Shown: positions 43,078 through 54,750 of the stretch, in pieces
How positions within the stretch are numbered: position 1 is the first letter of the stretch
Layout of the letters: each line of letters begins with the position of its first letter
From: Branchiostoma floridae
Taxonomy: Eukaryota > Chordata > Leptocardii > Amphioxiformes > Branchiostomatidae
Assembly: GCF_000003815.2 (NCBI RefSeq)
Contig: NC_049993.1
Span: forward strand, 17,887,139-17,951,138
DNA length: 64,000 nucleotides
Direction: 5' to 3'
Notes under the pieces: model-generated
What the model was told of the DNA's origin: nothing
Database searches by the model: none
Seen by the model: only the letters and a program-made list of their open reading frames with translations
Made by a program: the position numbers and the translations under genes

Positions 43078-45897
43078 CTGAAATATAGATTTTATGCTAT
43101 AATTGGCTTGGATACCTAGAAAACAGTCGAAAACGCTCAAATCATTTGCAAAAAAAAATTATTTTTTTAGATTATTTCTGTTTGGACAACAAATATTGTA
43201 ATGTTATGACCGACCGACAAGCTATAGGGTTTACAGTTTGATTTACTTGTATCGGTCCAACAAAAGAATGAAATTAGATAAAGTTTCGTAATAGATAAAG
43301 CCGTCTGATGTACAGTTGATATTCTACTGTTGCTACTTACGTTCCAGGTGGGCCATTCGCTGCTCAGTCAGCCTGTTCCCTGCAGTAAGCTTGCTCATAT
43401 CGTCAGAGAGAGTGATCAATTTAACTAGAAAAAAATACTCAAATTTAAATAATGGATTGAATGGAAAAATTATGAATGAAAAAATTACGAATGAATGAAT
43501 CAGGTAAGAATGGCAATATTGCGGACTTCTATAGTCTAGAAAGTACACATTTTAGATTATCCATAACTAAACTACATTCCATCTATTCCACCATTACACA
43601 CTAGAGGACGTATTAATTCTCACAATTATTTTACATTGCATATTTTATGTTAAGTACAATATACATGCTTATGCCTTTAATTGTGCATGTATTTAAATTA
43701 GCTTTGTAGGCATCTTTGTAGGTCAGCCGTCACCAGTGCAAGCGGCCTAGGCTGACAAGTGTAATTTTCAAACATACCAAAAATCATGATGATCCGTCAA
43801 AACGTTCTCGAGTTATTCTAGTCCATAGTTTGAAAGGAAATCGGTGCCTGTAGTTCCCAGCCGCTAGGGGGTCCAAACTCACAGCACTTACTCTCTGCCC
43901 CAAGGGCTATCTATCACTCAAAAACCATGACCACAGCATGTCCAGAACACGAAGTGTCAAAATTGAAAGTTTTGCTGCAGTACCTTAGTCAGCCACTAGG
44001 GGGCCCATTATCGAACTTGACTTTTATTTTCCTGACCCCCACCAACCTACCAAATACCATCAGAATCCATTCAAGGGTTCTCGAGTTATGCTGTTAACAA
44101 GAAAGCGGACGCACACGTTTGGCCCGCCACCGCCCTGACGGAAAAAGGCTATGCCAACCAAAGGCTACGCCAACCATTTTCGAACACGACCTTCCTTTCC
44201 GTAACCGCTACTCAAATGCCAAATATCATTAAAATCCATACACAGCTTCTCGAGTTATATGCTGTTGACCTACATATAGGGACACAACATGAGGCCTTAA
44301 CCGAAAATATAACCTTCTCGGCGAAGGTAATAAATACAAAGTACAAATACAATACAAATGTCTAGATTACGGATGCTGCATCAGCAGGCCTTTTACGTTA
44401 GTTACAGGGCACCCGGCGGGACTAGGAGAGTTCACGAGACAATTTATGCCGATTCCACGGGCTGGCAGGGGTGTTCGAGGGACGTCCCCTTTCCCCGGTA
44501 AACATACCATTTCCTGGAGGAGCGTCCCCTCATAAAGGGAGGCACATCCCCTTTCCAAGAGGAGCGTCCCCTTGAAAGTCGGGGAGGGGTGTCCCCTTTT
44601 CTAGAGGAGTGTGCACATTCGCGAGGGATGTCCCCATTCGATTGGTCGGGGTGATACTGTCACACACTCACATACTGTCACACATACACACACACAATCG
44701 CTACCGAATATATAACATTTTAGCGAAGGGAATTACCTGCAAATAGTGGTAACAGGACGACGTTGAACATAGCTAAGGAAAGGCCAGTTGCTTTCAGCAG
44801 CAGCTTCTTGCACAGGTGCAGACATTTCTTTTTGTTCTCTGTGTCTGGTAGATAGTCTGGCGTTTGACCAAAATAATGAAAGAATATTCATCATATTTTC
44901 ATAAATATCACGGTGAGCAGTATGGATATCATGGCAACAATATATTAGTTGACTTCATGTGTGCCCACGGTGACGTTGATTAAGTGAAGAAGAGTTGTGA
45001 GGATTATACAATTTTGGGACATTTTTGTGTAAATGAAACGTTCAACTAGGTACAAATATATAACATTGCGTTCAAAGAAGCCATATACATCAGACCTCTA
45101 CATCCATTCCTCGGCGGAGACGGGGGGCGCCATAGATTATCTAAACTTATGATCCACTCCTCAATGAGTCATGTGTTCCATTTGCATAACGTAACTTCAT
45201 AGGCAGTGGATTACGTATTCATTGACAAAGACTGGAATCGATACATTTGGATAATTCTATTGTCTGTTGTGTTGCAGTTTAACTGATTCAGAATTAGTCT
45301 TACCAAGAGAGATGAACTTTATTTTCAGTTCTTTCTCACACGACATGCTAGGAGGAATGAAAAACAACCACGATGTATTTTCAGAATACCTAGACAGTAA
45401 AAACGTAAAGTTGACCGTTTTTAGAAAGCGTTTTACCTGCTCTGGAGACGTACATAGGGTTGGATATGCCCGCAGCTGCGTCTGCAACTGACGTCCAGCT
45501 AGTCCGATCTTTCGGCGAGGGTGCGGCACCTTAAAAGTAATAGCAAAATAATAAATAAAAACACCAAAACCATTGCAAGTTATCTGAAAGATAAACCCTT
45601 GCAACCAGCATGAGTAAATCATCAAGCCATTATATAAGGTATCAAAGTAGTATTGTTTCAGCTTAACATATCATTTTACCAAACATGTCCCTGCACGGAA
45701 GTAAATTCCTACAACATTCTAAAAAAAAATTCAAACAAAACTGAACACGCTTCGAGTGGAAACATGCAACAGGCATTTAACGTTTAATCCACAAAAACTT
45801 CTAGCACAGAGTTGAGATACCAATGGGGTGGATTCCAAGTCAAAGTCATACTACCTTTGGTGTCGCCAGTCTGGGATTGCTGATGCTCTCCCGACAT
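41267..45897 (-). CDS. Gene C: type II membrane collagen with sequon-bearing repeats
   Basis: Exons in transcript order: 45897-45855, 45529-45437, 44856-44737, 43424-43341, 43077-41267; all phase 1, sum 716 codons plus stop. Start [15 protein letters not shown]. Only one tail exon, with [10 protein letters not shown]. The transmembrane exon reads [20 protein letters not shown], then [15 protein letters not shown], with two juxtamembrane cysteines. The coiled-coil exon is [20 protein letters not shown], then EQRMAHLER. The last exon, 1,811 bp, opens [15 protein letters not shown] and is almost all Gly-X-Y, the first half interrupted at regular intervals by GNVS-type breaks, ending in a basic tail ([10 protein letters not shown]) and DSWLG. 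No lectin domain. It shares leader, exon plan and 3' flank similarity with gene B. Likely a cell-surface binding receptor; ligand unknown. Confidence 0.82.
43785..44330. repeat. Three copies of a retroelement-like repeat, intron of gene C
   Basis: 'ccgctagggggtcc', 'gccactagggggcccattat' and later 'ccaaataccatcagaatcca', 'ttctcgagttatgctgtt' recur in three successive blocks, the same as at 33364-33585 in gene B. Confidence 0.55.
44475..44640. repeat. Short minisatellite 'gaggagcgtcccctt'
   Basis: Roughly nine imperfect units of 14-35 bp built on 'gtcccctttcc' and 'aggag.gt'. Intron of gene C, near the transmembrane exon. Confidence 0.6.
45147..45242. repeat. Relative of the short element at 12095-12195
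   Basis: It shares 'cttatgatccactcctcaat', 'gcataacgtaacttca', 'gcagtggatta' and 'ttgacaaagactggaatc' with the copy in the EGFLAM intron. Confidence 0.65.
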
Positions 45898-46400
45898 GAT
45901 ACCAGTCGTCAGGTTTCTGGACAGCAAAAACACGTCCTACTCCAGCCACGGTGTGTATCGACTGACCAATAAAGCCCACGCAACATGCAGCTTAGCGACA
46001 TCTAAAAAATAACAAAGGGGGCAATGATTAGAGCAAAGATAAAAGTGATAGATGATACATATTTTACTAACTAGTCTACGAAAATGAAAAGCTTAAGGAT
46101 GAAAGCAATGAAGCAAACAATCACGTAGTCATTTGATCACTGGTGTTACGTATCCAACTTATAAAAACAAGCTGCGAATGCAATCATTTTTCTTCAAAGT
46201 TCAATTGGGTACATTTATTCATATCAATACTTAAAAGCAAATGTGTCTGATGTGTAATGATATATCATACATACCTTTATACCAATAATAAGTCTACGAA
46301 AAATAAAAAGCAAAAGGATGAAAGCAAGAAAATCATTTTGCTCCCTTGTGTTATGTATTGAAGTTATCAAAACAATCTGAGAATTCAATCACTTTGTTTT
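45898..46400 (-). promoter_or_regulatory. Leader block and upstream shared region of gene C
   Basis: 45898-45965 is the same leader block as in A, B, D and E ('aacacgtcctactccagcca' on the + strand). Two further shared blocks (about 46085-46200 and 46305-46400, 'aggatgaaagcaa' on the + strand) correspond to single blocks upstream of D (54565-54700) and E (62508-62640); gene C carries the block twice. Confidence 0.5.
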
Positions 46401-46790
46401 TCTTCAAAATGAAAGATGGCAAAATTATTTGTGCACGTTTAGCTATATTTTGCAAACACTATCTGTAGTGATTTGAATTTACTGACTACGGATTTCTGTC
46501 GTATCTATTTGTTTTGTTTACGCTAAGTAATACGTTCTTGGTTAAACCTAAAGAATATAAGATAATTGGTGACAGCCGTGGGAGATCACTCCATTTTTTT
46601 AAAAACAAAATACATATCATTAATGAGATTTCAGAAAATCGGATTCAAACATTTATTTCTTTATTTGCTTTTGTAATCTTGGGTACATGTAAACAGCACT
46701 AAAAAATCAGCTAAGTTTACTGTTGTATATCAGACTCTATCCTTACTAAAAAAAACAATATAGATATACGAAGTAGCTTGTTAGGGCGCG

Positions 46791-46985
46791 GTCACATAGG
46801 TCGTGTGATCGTCGTACGGCATTTTGGAGGACAGAAATGTACGTCTCCTATAAAGTTCAACTGTCTAGGTACACAAAATACTGTTTTGGATCCATGTCGG
46901 TGGTTGCTTCGGTCACGGTCTGCTTGAAAATTCTATGGCATCAAAATCATGCGACGATCGCACGGCCTTTGTGACCGGGCCCTAA
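46791..46985. mobile_element. ~195-bp MITE, 'ttagggcgcggtcacatagg' ends
   Basis: The left end ttagggcgcggtcacataggtc.. is matched in reverse complement by the right end ..gcctttgtgaccgggccctaa. The inner arms 'gtgatcgtcg' and 'cgacgatcgcac' also pair. Confidence 0.8.
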
Positions 46986-48049
46986 CTCACGTAGGACAGA
47001 CACAGTTAATCATTACATATTTTATTGCTAGATTCATTGGCTATAATAAAAAATCTTTCATGAAACACTTTTGTCTGAGTCAAAGTCTATCCAAACAAAA
47101 ACTCATCAGAACGTTAACATTGAGTAACGAATTCGGTTATTCACCAACCACAGTATTTACCTGCCTGTTTTTGTCACGTCATTTGTCAACTGACCAGCTC
47201 ATCCCTAATCTATTAAACACTGCATAAATACATAAAACAAATCAATCATAGTTAAGCACAACATCTTTTCTTAGTTCAGAATTTCATGATTGTTATAAAG
47301 TCAGTATCATTCATACATTAAAAAATCAGATTCTATTCCAACAACACTCATCATAATGTTAAATAAACTTCATCAGTTTTCACGCATATTGAAACTAAAG
47401 TTCTAAGAATACTGTAAGACTTAAACTCTGCTTAACTTTGGCTTTGCTTTGTTAAGCATCTTTTAGCTTAATCGCCTTAATTTGTTAATAGGATTATTAT
47501 ACTTGACACAATCCTAACCAAAGTTAACCAATTATAGTTAAGCACAACATTTATTCTTAATTCATAATTTTTTTCTTATCCAGTCCCGTTCGTTCCCCGG
47601 ACAGTAAAATTTTATATTTTTTTAGTTTTAGCTTAATTGCTTCAATATAGAATAATTATATTTCAAAGTCAACCAATTATATTCAAGCACAACATTTGCT
47701 GTTATTTCATAAAATCTTGATTCTTATAGAATAAGCATTATCAAAACATCTTTGAATCAGATTCTACCCCAATAACACTTATCAGAATAAGGAAACTACA
47801 TCAGCCGCATCCTTTACACGTATTAAATCTGAAGATCTGAGACTACTAAGATCTTCTTAACATTGCTTATTAGGATCTTTAATAGCTTATTTGTTATAAT
47901 ATATTGAAACCATTTTACTTGAAACACTTTTAATTACATTCTACCTCATCAAAATGTTTTAGAACATGAAGTAACCAGATTTAGGAATGAAACTGTCCTT
48001 CAACACAAACTGATCAATCTGTCTTCCTCAGCTTCGTGATCAAATTGAA

Positions 48050-48375
48050 GAAGGTTATTTGCAAGTTCGTGCCCGAGGGCTAATTGCAAGTACATGGTAT
48101 ACACATAGTGACAATGGACAGTCATAAACAATATTCTAATCTAATACTAGTGGTGGCTATTTCTAAACAGGTTGGGTTTGACTTCTTTTTTGGAAGCAGA
48201 GGGAGACGAAAAGCCCCACATTTTCTAAAATTTGTGGGTTCTGCGATTTCAAGAGAAAAGTAGCTTTCTGTTCGTCTGTCAATGTGGGGAAGTTGGGATA
48301 ATACTTTGTGACTTCTCTAAACAGAGTGATTCTTTCGGTTTCGTTGAATGAACATTTGGAAATGATCAAATCTCT
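48050..48375 (-). mobile_element. LINE remnant (second family), ORF C-terminus
   Basis: On the - strand the frame from 48369 to 48163 reads FNETERITLFREVTKYYPNF, then LTDEQKATFLLKSQNPQILE and NVGLFVSLCFQKR before a stop, resembling the C-terminal region of LINE reverse-transcriptase proteins. It is followed by the 'gggctaattgcaagtacatg' 3' region shared with 24533-24712. Confidence 0.55.
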
Positions 48376-48694
48376 CTGGACACGTGAGTTTTAATCACAT
48401 TTGACATCAGCGGTTAATGGGTCATTATATCTCAATCCATACATGGATTTAAATATACATTTTTTTGCGTTTCTTCTCTTCTTCTTGTTCTCCTGCCAAA
48501 TCTTCAAATAGATTCAACTTTTTCATTTCTGGGGCCAAATAGGCTGAAATTTGGCAGGGAGATGGCAGGGATGTAGAGATAGCAAATATCCCTTTTTTGA
48601 TGGAGGCCTTCTGCAAAGGTTGCTATGGAATAGTACAGATTTTGCATTGGGATGGAAATGGATTTGCTCCCGAGCAAATTTCGGCCTTTCTAGT

Positions 48695-49125
48695 TTACTG
48701 TAAATCGTCCAGGTTGTACTGGCATACGAAGGGTCGCCGAATGGCACATGGCATGTCGTTCCATTTGTAAGGTTGTCCGCCAACTCGGAAATAACCAACG
48801 CAATCCTCACCGCCCTCATAGTTATCCGGTTGCTCCGTACCCCAAGCGTTGTAGTTGCCAAGAGGAGTGCCATCCACCCACTCGAATTGCTCCTTTTCGT
48901 CCTGAATGCGCAAGCCAATCCAGGCGTCGTGATTGAATGCGGAGCTATTATCGATACATTGTATTGCTACTAGGTAGCGGTTGGTCTTGTCGTCTTTGGG
49001 CATGGCGAGGGTACCGCCTTGTTGGCGACAGGTCTCGGCCGCTTCGCTGAAGGGCTTGCCTGTTTTGAAGGCCTTGTAACAGATTCCATTCGGTGGAGAT
49101 TTCGGTTGATAACCAGTAGGACAAA
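48695..49125 (-). CDS. Gene D C-type lectin exon
   Basis: Acceptor ttccag on the - strand; 142 residues plus stop taa. It opens [20 protein letters not shown] (extra N-terminal cysteine pair of the long form), then [53 protein letters not shown] and FVCQY. QPD plus the Glu in GEDC plus WND are the calcium and galactose-type ligand residues of the family. There is one unpaired cysteine (AIQCID) and a DNSS sequon not present in gene E. Confidence 0.92.
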
Positions 49126-52100
49126 CTGGAAGAAAGAGTATCAACACCAGAGAGGTGACCTTGATATTGTAGCGTTCGTGTTACTGTAGTAATTCCACAC
49201 ATATCTAGAAAATGTCCCTTGTTCGGATCATTGTCCTTTTCATGTTGTATCGTTTTGGACGACGAAAAGACGTTGAACTGCGGCTTTACAAGGCAAGAAT
49301 TTTCACACGGCGCAGGTTGAGTGCATCCAATGCATGTAAACATCTGTATCTGTATCTATATAGCCGGTATAACCACCCTAAGGCGTAACACACCAGCTTC
49401 GCAGGCACGCAGCTGGTTATATTTACACGGAACGACCCGTCAAACCTAGCTTTTGCACATATCTATCTGCAAGCGTTCTTTAAAAATATCCAGAGAAGAT
49501 GCCCCTACTGTACTCGGTGATAACAAATTCCACTCTACGATAGTCTTGGAAAGTAATTTTCGAACACATCAATCCTAGATTGATAACTCTGGTAGCTTCG
49601 AACTTCTCATAAATGATACGAAAGAGCACTGACCTTTTTGTCCAGATAGTCCAGAAGACCCGGCAGAACCAGTCCCAACTCCTTTCTCTCCTGGTGCCCC
49701 CATGGGTCCCCTTTCTCCTGGTGCCCCGGCAGACCCAGTTGGCCCCACGGGTCCCCTCTCTCCGGGTGCCCCGGCAGACCCAGTTGGCCCCACGGGTCCC
49801 CTTTTTCCGGGTGGCCCGGCAGATCCAGCTGGGCCCATGGGTCCCCTTTCTCCGGGTGGCCCGGCAGACCCAGCCGGCCCCATGGGTCCCCTTTCTCCGG
49901 AAGGTCCGGGTGGCCCAGCGGACCAAACTTGCTCGATGAGCCCCCTTTCGCGTTCCAGCTCCATTATTCGTTCAGTTAGCTTGCCAAAGTCCGCAGAATT
50001 AGTGCTCACTTTTACTGTAAAAAGAAAATCAAATCAAAATCAATTGCATCATATGACGAGTCAATAAGTAACTGCAAGTTAAGAAGAAAAAGCAATTTGG
50101 GAATAATGGTTTATAAAGAATCTTGGAAAAGATCTTGGAAAAATATCACTATTTGCTAGCAATGGGGAGGGCAATTTGGAAAGCTTAAGTACACCATGAA
50201 TGTGTATCATCAATTATAATTAAGACTTTCATTAGTGTTCGTGCGTGTGTTAGTGTCTTTGTTTGACTGTGCCCACTATAACTCATAAGTACCTATATGG
50301 ATTTTTCTCAAACTTGGTATGTTGGCAGGTGTTGATGCAGCCTCGAAATGTTTAGACTTGGGTAACCTTAGGTGCTCGCTATCCTATCGTAACGGAATTT
50401 TTGGTGTTGATATCGTCTATCATATGTTGATAGATATCTATTATGGTCGGCAAGAGGTGACATAAATTTGGGCTCTATTTTTTTATTTTGTTAGTGGGAT
50501 TCTGTTGAAGGAAAAACTGTTATTTGCAATACAATGATTACCCTGCAAGCAAGTTAGGATAGTGGCGTCGCATGTGCCGTAAGTGGTAGAGCGTTCGACT
50601 CGGAATCTAGAGGTCCCGCGTTCGATACCCACCGTGCCCCCGACGTCGTGACCTTCCTCTATTCACCCAGGTGTAAAAATGGGTACCTAACTTTGGTCGG
50701 GGAGGTAAGAAAAGACTTGCCTTTACCTTTTGTCTGTATATGTGGCACTGTTGATATACTAACTTGAGTGCAGTGCCACATGGTCTCCGTCAGTCCAAAA
50801 GCAAATAGAAAGAAAAGTTTAGATACTGGCCTGCAAAATATGGCTGAAGTGCGATGGAGGCCACAAGGAACACAACGGCTGCAGCCCGCCACAGTTTCTT
50901 GAAAAACCCGGAACATTTCGGCTTGCCGTCAGTGTCTGCACCATAGTCTGAGGTTTGAACAAAAAAAAAACGCTTAATTTTTGGGGTAAATCATTAGTGT
51001 ATTTAACAAAGGAAAGGGGTGACACTCGCAATTTGCAACACGTAACGTTACATACAAAAGAGGAAATAAAATGGCCACCAGTATATTCATTATGAATGAT
51101 CACTCGTTCGCTGAGGGAATCGGAATTAGAAATGGTTTTACCTGCTCTGGTGACGTAAATAGGGTTGATTATACTCGCAGCGGCGTGCGCACGAGCCCGC
51201 CAATCAGTCTGGTCTTGCTGCAAGGGCGTGGCGCCTGGGGAAAATACAAAATATGTACAAACTAAGTACTATCAAAAAATAAGAAGGTATGCATAGTTAT
51301 CTATAAGGCAAACTTAAGTATTAGAATATTGAGGCCTTTACGATTGCCTTCAGTTGACCTGAACATTTCTTTGTAAATCATACAAAACATATAAAAAATG
51401 CTGGACTAAAGGACTCGCGGTTGCACTCTCAATTAATAGAACTTTGATAGAAACCACATAGCACAACGTCCAGTGGATTATCTCTGAATCAACAGTTATT
51501 TACGACAGGATTTCAAGACCAGGACAACAAAGAGTCTTACCTGTTCCCGAGGTGTACATAGGGTTGGATACATTCGCAACTGCGTCCACATATGCCTGCC
51601 ACTCAGTTTGTCCTGGCTGCTTCGGCGTGGTGCCTTTAGGGAAAATGTGAAATAAGCATTATGACAAAATAAAAATATTGGCATAATAACAATTCAAGGT
51701 AAGATTGAATGCTAAAACCAGTAAACTTACCATCAAATATCCCGATGTTTTTAGAAACTCGTCAAAACATAATAATCGTACCCAAAAAATATTATAGTAA
51801 TCTCAACTTATAGACCTCATGTCTGAAAACAAATAGTGCTAGTGTGTTCTGTTTGAATTATCATTTATTTGCTGAGTAAACTGAGTTAACAAAGCAGGGA
51901 GGAAAAAAGGACTGGAAATCTTGTTCACCTGTTCCCGAGGCGTACATAGGGTTGGATACATTCGCAACTGCGTCCACATATGCCTGCCACTCAGTCCGAC
52001 CTGGCTGCTTGGGCGTGGTGCCTGTAGGAAAAAATGTAAAATTAGCATTATAACAAAATAAGAATATTAGCATGATAATTAGTCATCTATAAGGTAAGAT

Positions 52101-54367
52101 TGAATGATAAAACCAGTAAACTTACCATCAGATATCCCGATGTTTTTTTAAAAACTCATCAAAACATAGAAATTACGTACCGAAGAATATTATGGCAATC
52201 TCAACTTATAGACCTCATGTCTGAAAACAAATAGTGCTAGTGTGTTCTCTTTGAATAATCATTTTTTGCTGAGTAAACTGAGTTAACAAAGCAGGAGGAA
52301 AAAGGACTGGAAATCTTGTTCACCTATACCCGAGGCGTACATAGGGTTGGATACATTCGTAACAGCGTCCACATATGCCTGCCACTCTGTCCGACCTCTA
52401 TAACTCATCAAAACATAGAAATTACGTACCGAAGAAAATGTGATGGTTATCTTAACTTATAGACTTTACTAATTAGAAAATAAATAGTACAGAGAAGAAG
52501 AATATCAGAAAAAATAAAGCTAGTGTATTCTTTACGAATTATGATTTGCTTATTCAGTAACCAGATCAGGCAGGAGAAAAAAAATAGGAGTTAAAAGACG
52601 TTTTACCAGTTCTTGAGGCGTACATATGGTTGGGTACATTCGCAGCGGCGTCCGCACGTGCCTGCCAATCAGTCTGATCATGCTGCTTGGGTGTGGCGGC
52701 TGGGGGGGGGGGGGGGGGTATACAGAATATGTACAAAATAAATATTATCACAAAATACGAATATAGGCATAGTTATCGGTAAGGCCAGCTGGAGTATTGG
52801 GGTTTTTAGTATTCTTGTCTTTAGGTGACCTGAATATTTTTGTAAATCATACATACAAAACTTTAAAAGTAGCGTAGCAAACGAAATGTGTTGTCTCAAT
52901 TTATGGAATGTATGTTAGAAAACAAATAGCATGACCAGTACACCATCAAACATGACAATAATAAGTTACCAAACGACATTTGGTGGCAATCTCAACTTAC
53001 AGAATAAAACCAGTATCAGTAAAATTTAAGAGTTATCATTTAAATAGTAAAAAAAGCAACCGGGATTCCAAAACCTGGATGGGAACAATTTTAGGCCCTT
53101 AAAAAGTTACCCTTGCAAAATCCAGCCGTCCCTGTATTTGGGGAGTTAAACAGTCGATGTAAGTGTACTAAATATTGTATGTGTAGTGAATATTGTACTT
53201 CTTCGTTCAGTTTCATCATATATTTGTGCTTCTACATTTTTTCGGTATGATTGCAACACGGTGTTAGAAATACCAGTGCCTGATGCGCTTTAATTTTACA
53301 TCACATTTTTGAACACTTCAGCTGAAATTGAAAAATGTAAGAAAATAAGGATGAATGAATAAATGGTTTATTGACTTGTGTGTGAAAATTTGCAGCCCTT
53401 TCTAGGCGCAAATACCTTCCACTCACATTTTAAGGTAAATAGAAAAGGTGGGACACTTCGTCTTCCACTGCTTCCAGAAAAGAAGTCAACCCCCAAATAC
53501 TCCGTAGCTATCAACAGTATTGCTAGAATAGTCACTTGTTTCCACTTGTCACCATTGTTACCTATGCCAAAGTCTTGTATTTGTATTATATGTATATGTT
53601 TACTATATATTCAGTATGTTCCATGTTGCAATGGGCCCTCGGGCAAGGACTTACAAAAATTAATAAACATAAATTTTGCTCAAAACGCCACATATTTATA
53701 GTGCACGTATCAAAAAGTTAAGGCAGTAAAGAAATCCTAGCTACCGACCTCTCAGTACAGTAACGGTAAACATGTTATTTGTTTTGCTTGTCCTTACCCG
53801 CTCTTGTGGCGTACACGTTGGGAATACTCGCAGTGCCCGCACGTGTCTGCCGATCAGTCTGATCTTGCCGCAGTTGCTTGGGTGTGGTGCCTGGAGGAAT
53901 AATGCAGAAAATACAGAAATTTTTTATTGCAAATTCTTGCCCATGGGGCTAATTGCAGGTGAACAAAATCAAATACACGTAGTGATTAAAAACAGGTAAA
54001 TGGTCTGAATTCAGACATAACGTTACAAAGATTAAGTGATTGACTGTACATACAGAATATAGAATAGGGTTCTAATCAAACGTTACTTTTGCGGGGTTAC
54101 ATTTTGGTCACAAATAGTAAGCGTACGACGAAACATAGAGATGGACAAACAGACAATATGTCAAAGACAATACTACAGTCCATTGGGGTGAAGTAATACA
54201 AAATCCCAATACTAATACTTCAGAAAACTCACAACTACAACATAAAGAACGTCTCACTCAATAAAAGGGAAATAAAGACTTTGACCAAGGACTTGCTTTG
54301 ACAAATCAAGTAAATATCTGTTACCTGCTGTGTCGCGAGTCTGGGACTGCTGCTGCCCTCCCGACAT
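48695..54367 (-). CDS. Gene D: membrane collectin (NPxY tail, collagen, C-type lectin domain)
   Basis: Exons in transcript order: 54367-54325, 53890-53798, 52699-52607, 52395-52324 (shortened copy, uncertain), 52021-51929, 51633-51541, 51234-51142, 50947-50831, 50014-49634, 49125-48695; phase 1 throughout; 502 codons plus stop with the uncertain exon, 478 without. Start [15 protein letters not shown]. Tail motifs in order: PNVY (NPxY lost), NHMY (proline lost), NPMY (short exon), NPMY, NPMY, NPIY. The transmembrane exon is [20 protein letters not shown], then [12 protein letters not shown]; its donor appears to be GC, not GT. A coiled-coil start ([20 protein letters not shown]) runs into about 90 residues of Gly-X-Y, then the lectin domain. 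This is the layout of CL-P1/COLEC12-type receptors: type II, trimeric, endocytic. It is the older-looking partner of the D/E tandem pair. Confidence 0.82.
49341..49482 (-). repeat. Dispersed repeat inside gene D intron
   Basis: Reverse-complement copy of 1959-2112 ('ccaccctaaggcgtaacaca', 'ccagcttcgcaggcacgcag', 'atctatctgcaagcgttctt'). The same element is present at the equivalent place in gene E, so it predates the duplication. Confidence 0.7.
49634..50014 (-). CDS. Gene D coiled-coil and collagen exon
   Basis: 127 codons. [20 protein letters not shown] then [17 protein letters not shown] marks the change from heptads to Gly-X-Y. The collagen is made of 24-30-bp units reading [15 protein letters not shown] or [15 protein letters not shown]. 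Gene E has 37 more codons here, from a different number of units. Confidence 0.88.
50555..50800 (+). mobile_element. tRNA-derived SINE in gene D intron
   Basis: A tRNA-like head (gtgccgtaagtggtagagcg as A box, gcgttcgatacccacc as B box) is followed by 'cacccaggtgtaaaaatggg' and a tail shared with the copy at 58275-58560 in gene E. It lies in the intron between the collagen and transmembrane exons. Confidence 0.75.
50831..50947 (-). CDS. Gene D transmembrane exon with probable GC donor
   Basis: 117 bp, 39 codons. The exon end on the - strand reads tttgcag followed by gccagtatc. A GC donor keeps phase 1, which the next exon requires; the nearest GT donor would break the frame. The same is seen in gene E at 58598. 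Confidence 0.8.
52324..52395 (-). pseudogene. Shortened NPMY exon of gene D, possibly still usable
   Basis: This copy lost its first part (acceptor and TPKQP codons). An AG just before the remaining codons (gttatagag on the - strand) would give a 72-bp, phase 1-1 exon encoding [20 protein letters not shown]. Whether it is spliced is unknown. Confidence 0.5.
52702..52718 (-). repeat. G17 run forming the acceptor tract of an NPxY exon
   Basis: On the coding strand this is a run of 17 C directly before the AG at 52701-52700. Gene E has 16 C at the same place (60625-60640). Such runs are unstable in length. Confidence 0.85.
53350..53700 (+). mobile_element. LINE remnant in gene D intron
   Basis: The frame starting near 53378 reads [20 protein letters not shown], then [13 protein letters not shown], similar to the end of LINE-encoded proteins. 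It is followed by the 'ccctcgggcaaggacttaca' 3' end. Duplicated at 61276-61626 in gene E. Confidence 0.5.
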
Positions 54368-54750
54368 GATACCGTTTCTCAAATTTCTGCACAGCAAAAA
54401 CACGTCCTACACCTGGCACGGTGTTTGTCGAATCACGCGAAGCATGACAAGCAATCATGGGTACCGTTACCTTATCAATTTTAAAAGTGAAAAAATGGCA
54501 AAAAATATTTCATGAATAGATTAGCACCCAAGCAATAAATATTTCTACTGACTGGAAAGAAGAACTTAAAAGGATGAAAGCAATTCATACTGCGTAAGCA
54601 ACAATTATGGTACTTTCAAAAGTCGATACACGTGCTCTTTATTTGAAGTTATCGAAAACAATCTACAAATGTAATCATTTTTTTTCAAACACGATAGACT
54701 TATTTGTGTTATTTCATACAACTCTAAACTAGATGAACACTATTGTAAAT
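54368..54750 (-). promoter_or_regulatory. Leader and upstream shared region of gene D
   Basis: 54368-54432 carries the shared leader ('aacacgtcctacacctggca' on the + strand). About 54565-54700 carries the outer shared block ('aggatgaaagcaattc', 'atttgaagttatcg'). Nearly identical to gene E through duplication, and recognisable in B and C. Confidence 0.55.

Larger units (their letters stand above)
46400..48694. other. Intergenic region between genes C and D
   Basis: AT-rich. It contains a MITE (46791-46985), three diverged tandem copies of a ~200-280-bp block (about 47235-47900: 'agttaagcacaacat', 'agattctaccccaa', 'ttaagcatctttta') and a LINE remnant. The tandem block also lies 3' of gene E and at the right edge of the window. 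Confidence 0.55.
51142..53890 (-). other. Gene D cytoplasmic NPxY exon array (5 full + 1 shortened)
   Basis: Exons at 53890-53798, 52699-52607, 52395-52324, 52021-51929, 51633-51541 and 51234-51142. Full exons are 93 bp. The copies near 51.5, 51.9 and 52.3 kb share long intron stretches too, so they arose by recent tandem duplication of an exon-intron unit of about 390 bp. Confidence 0.82.

Noticed and set aside
48948-49343. A cysteine-containing open frame ([16 protein letters not shown]...) between collagen and lectin exons, also in gene E (57007-56723)
   Set aside because: Conserved only because D and E are recent duplicates. An internal exon here would enter in phase 0 while its neighbours need phase 1. 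An alternative first exon spliced to the lectin exon is possible by phase, but there is no signal peptide or other support.
53378-53701. A 107-codon open frame preserved in both gene D and gene E introns
   Set aside because: The peptide looks like the end of a LINE protein followed by a LINE 3' end, and its preservation is explained by the recent tandem duplication.
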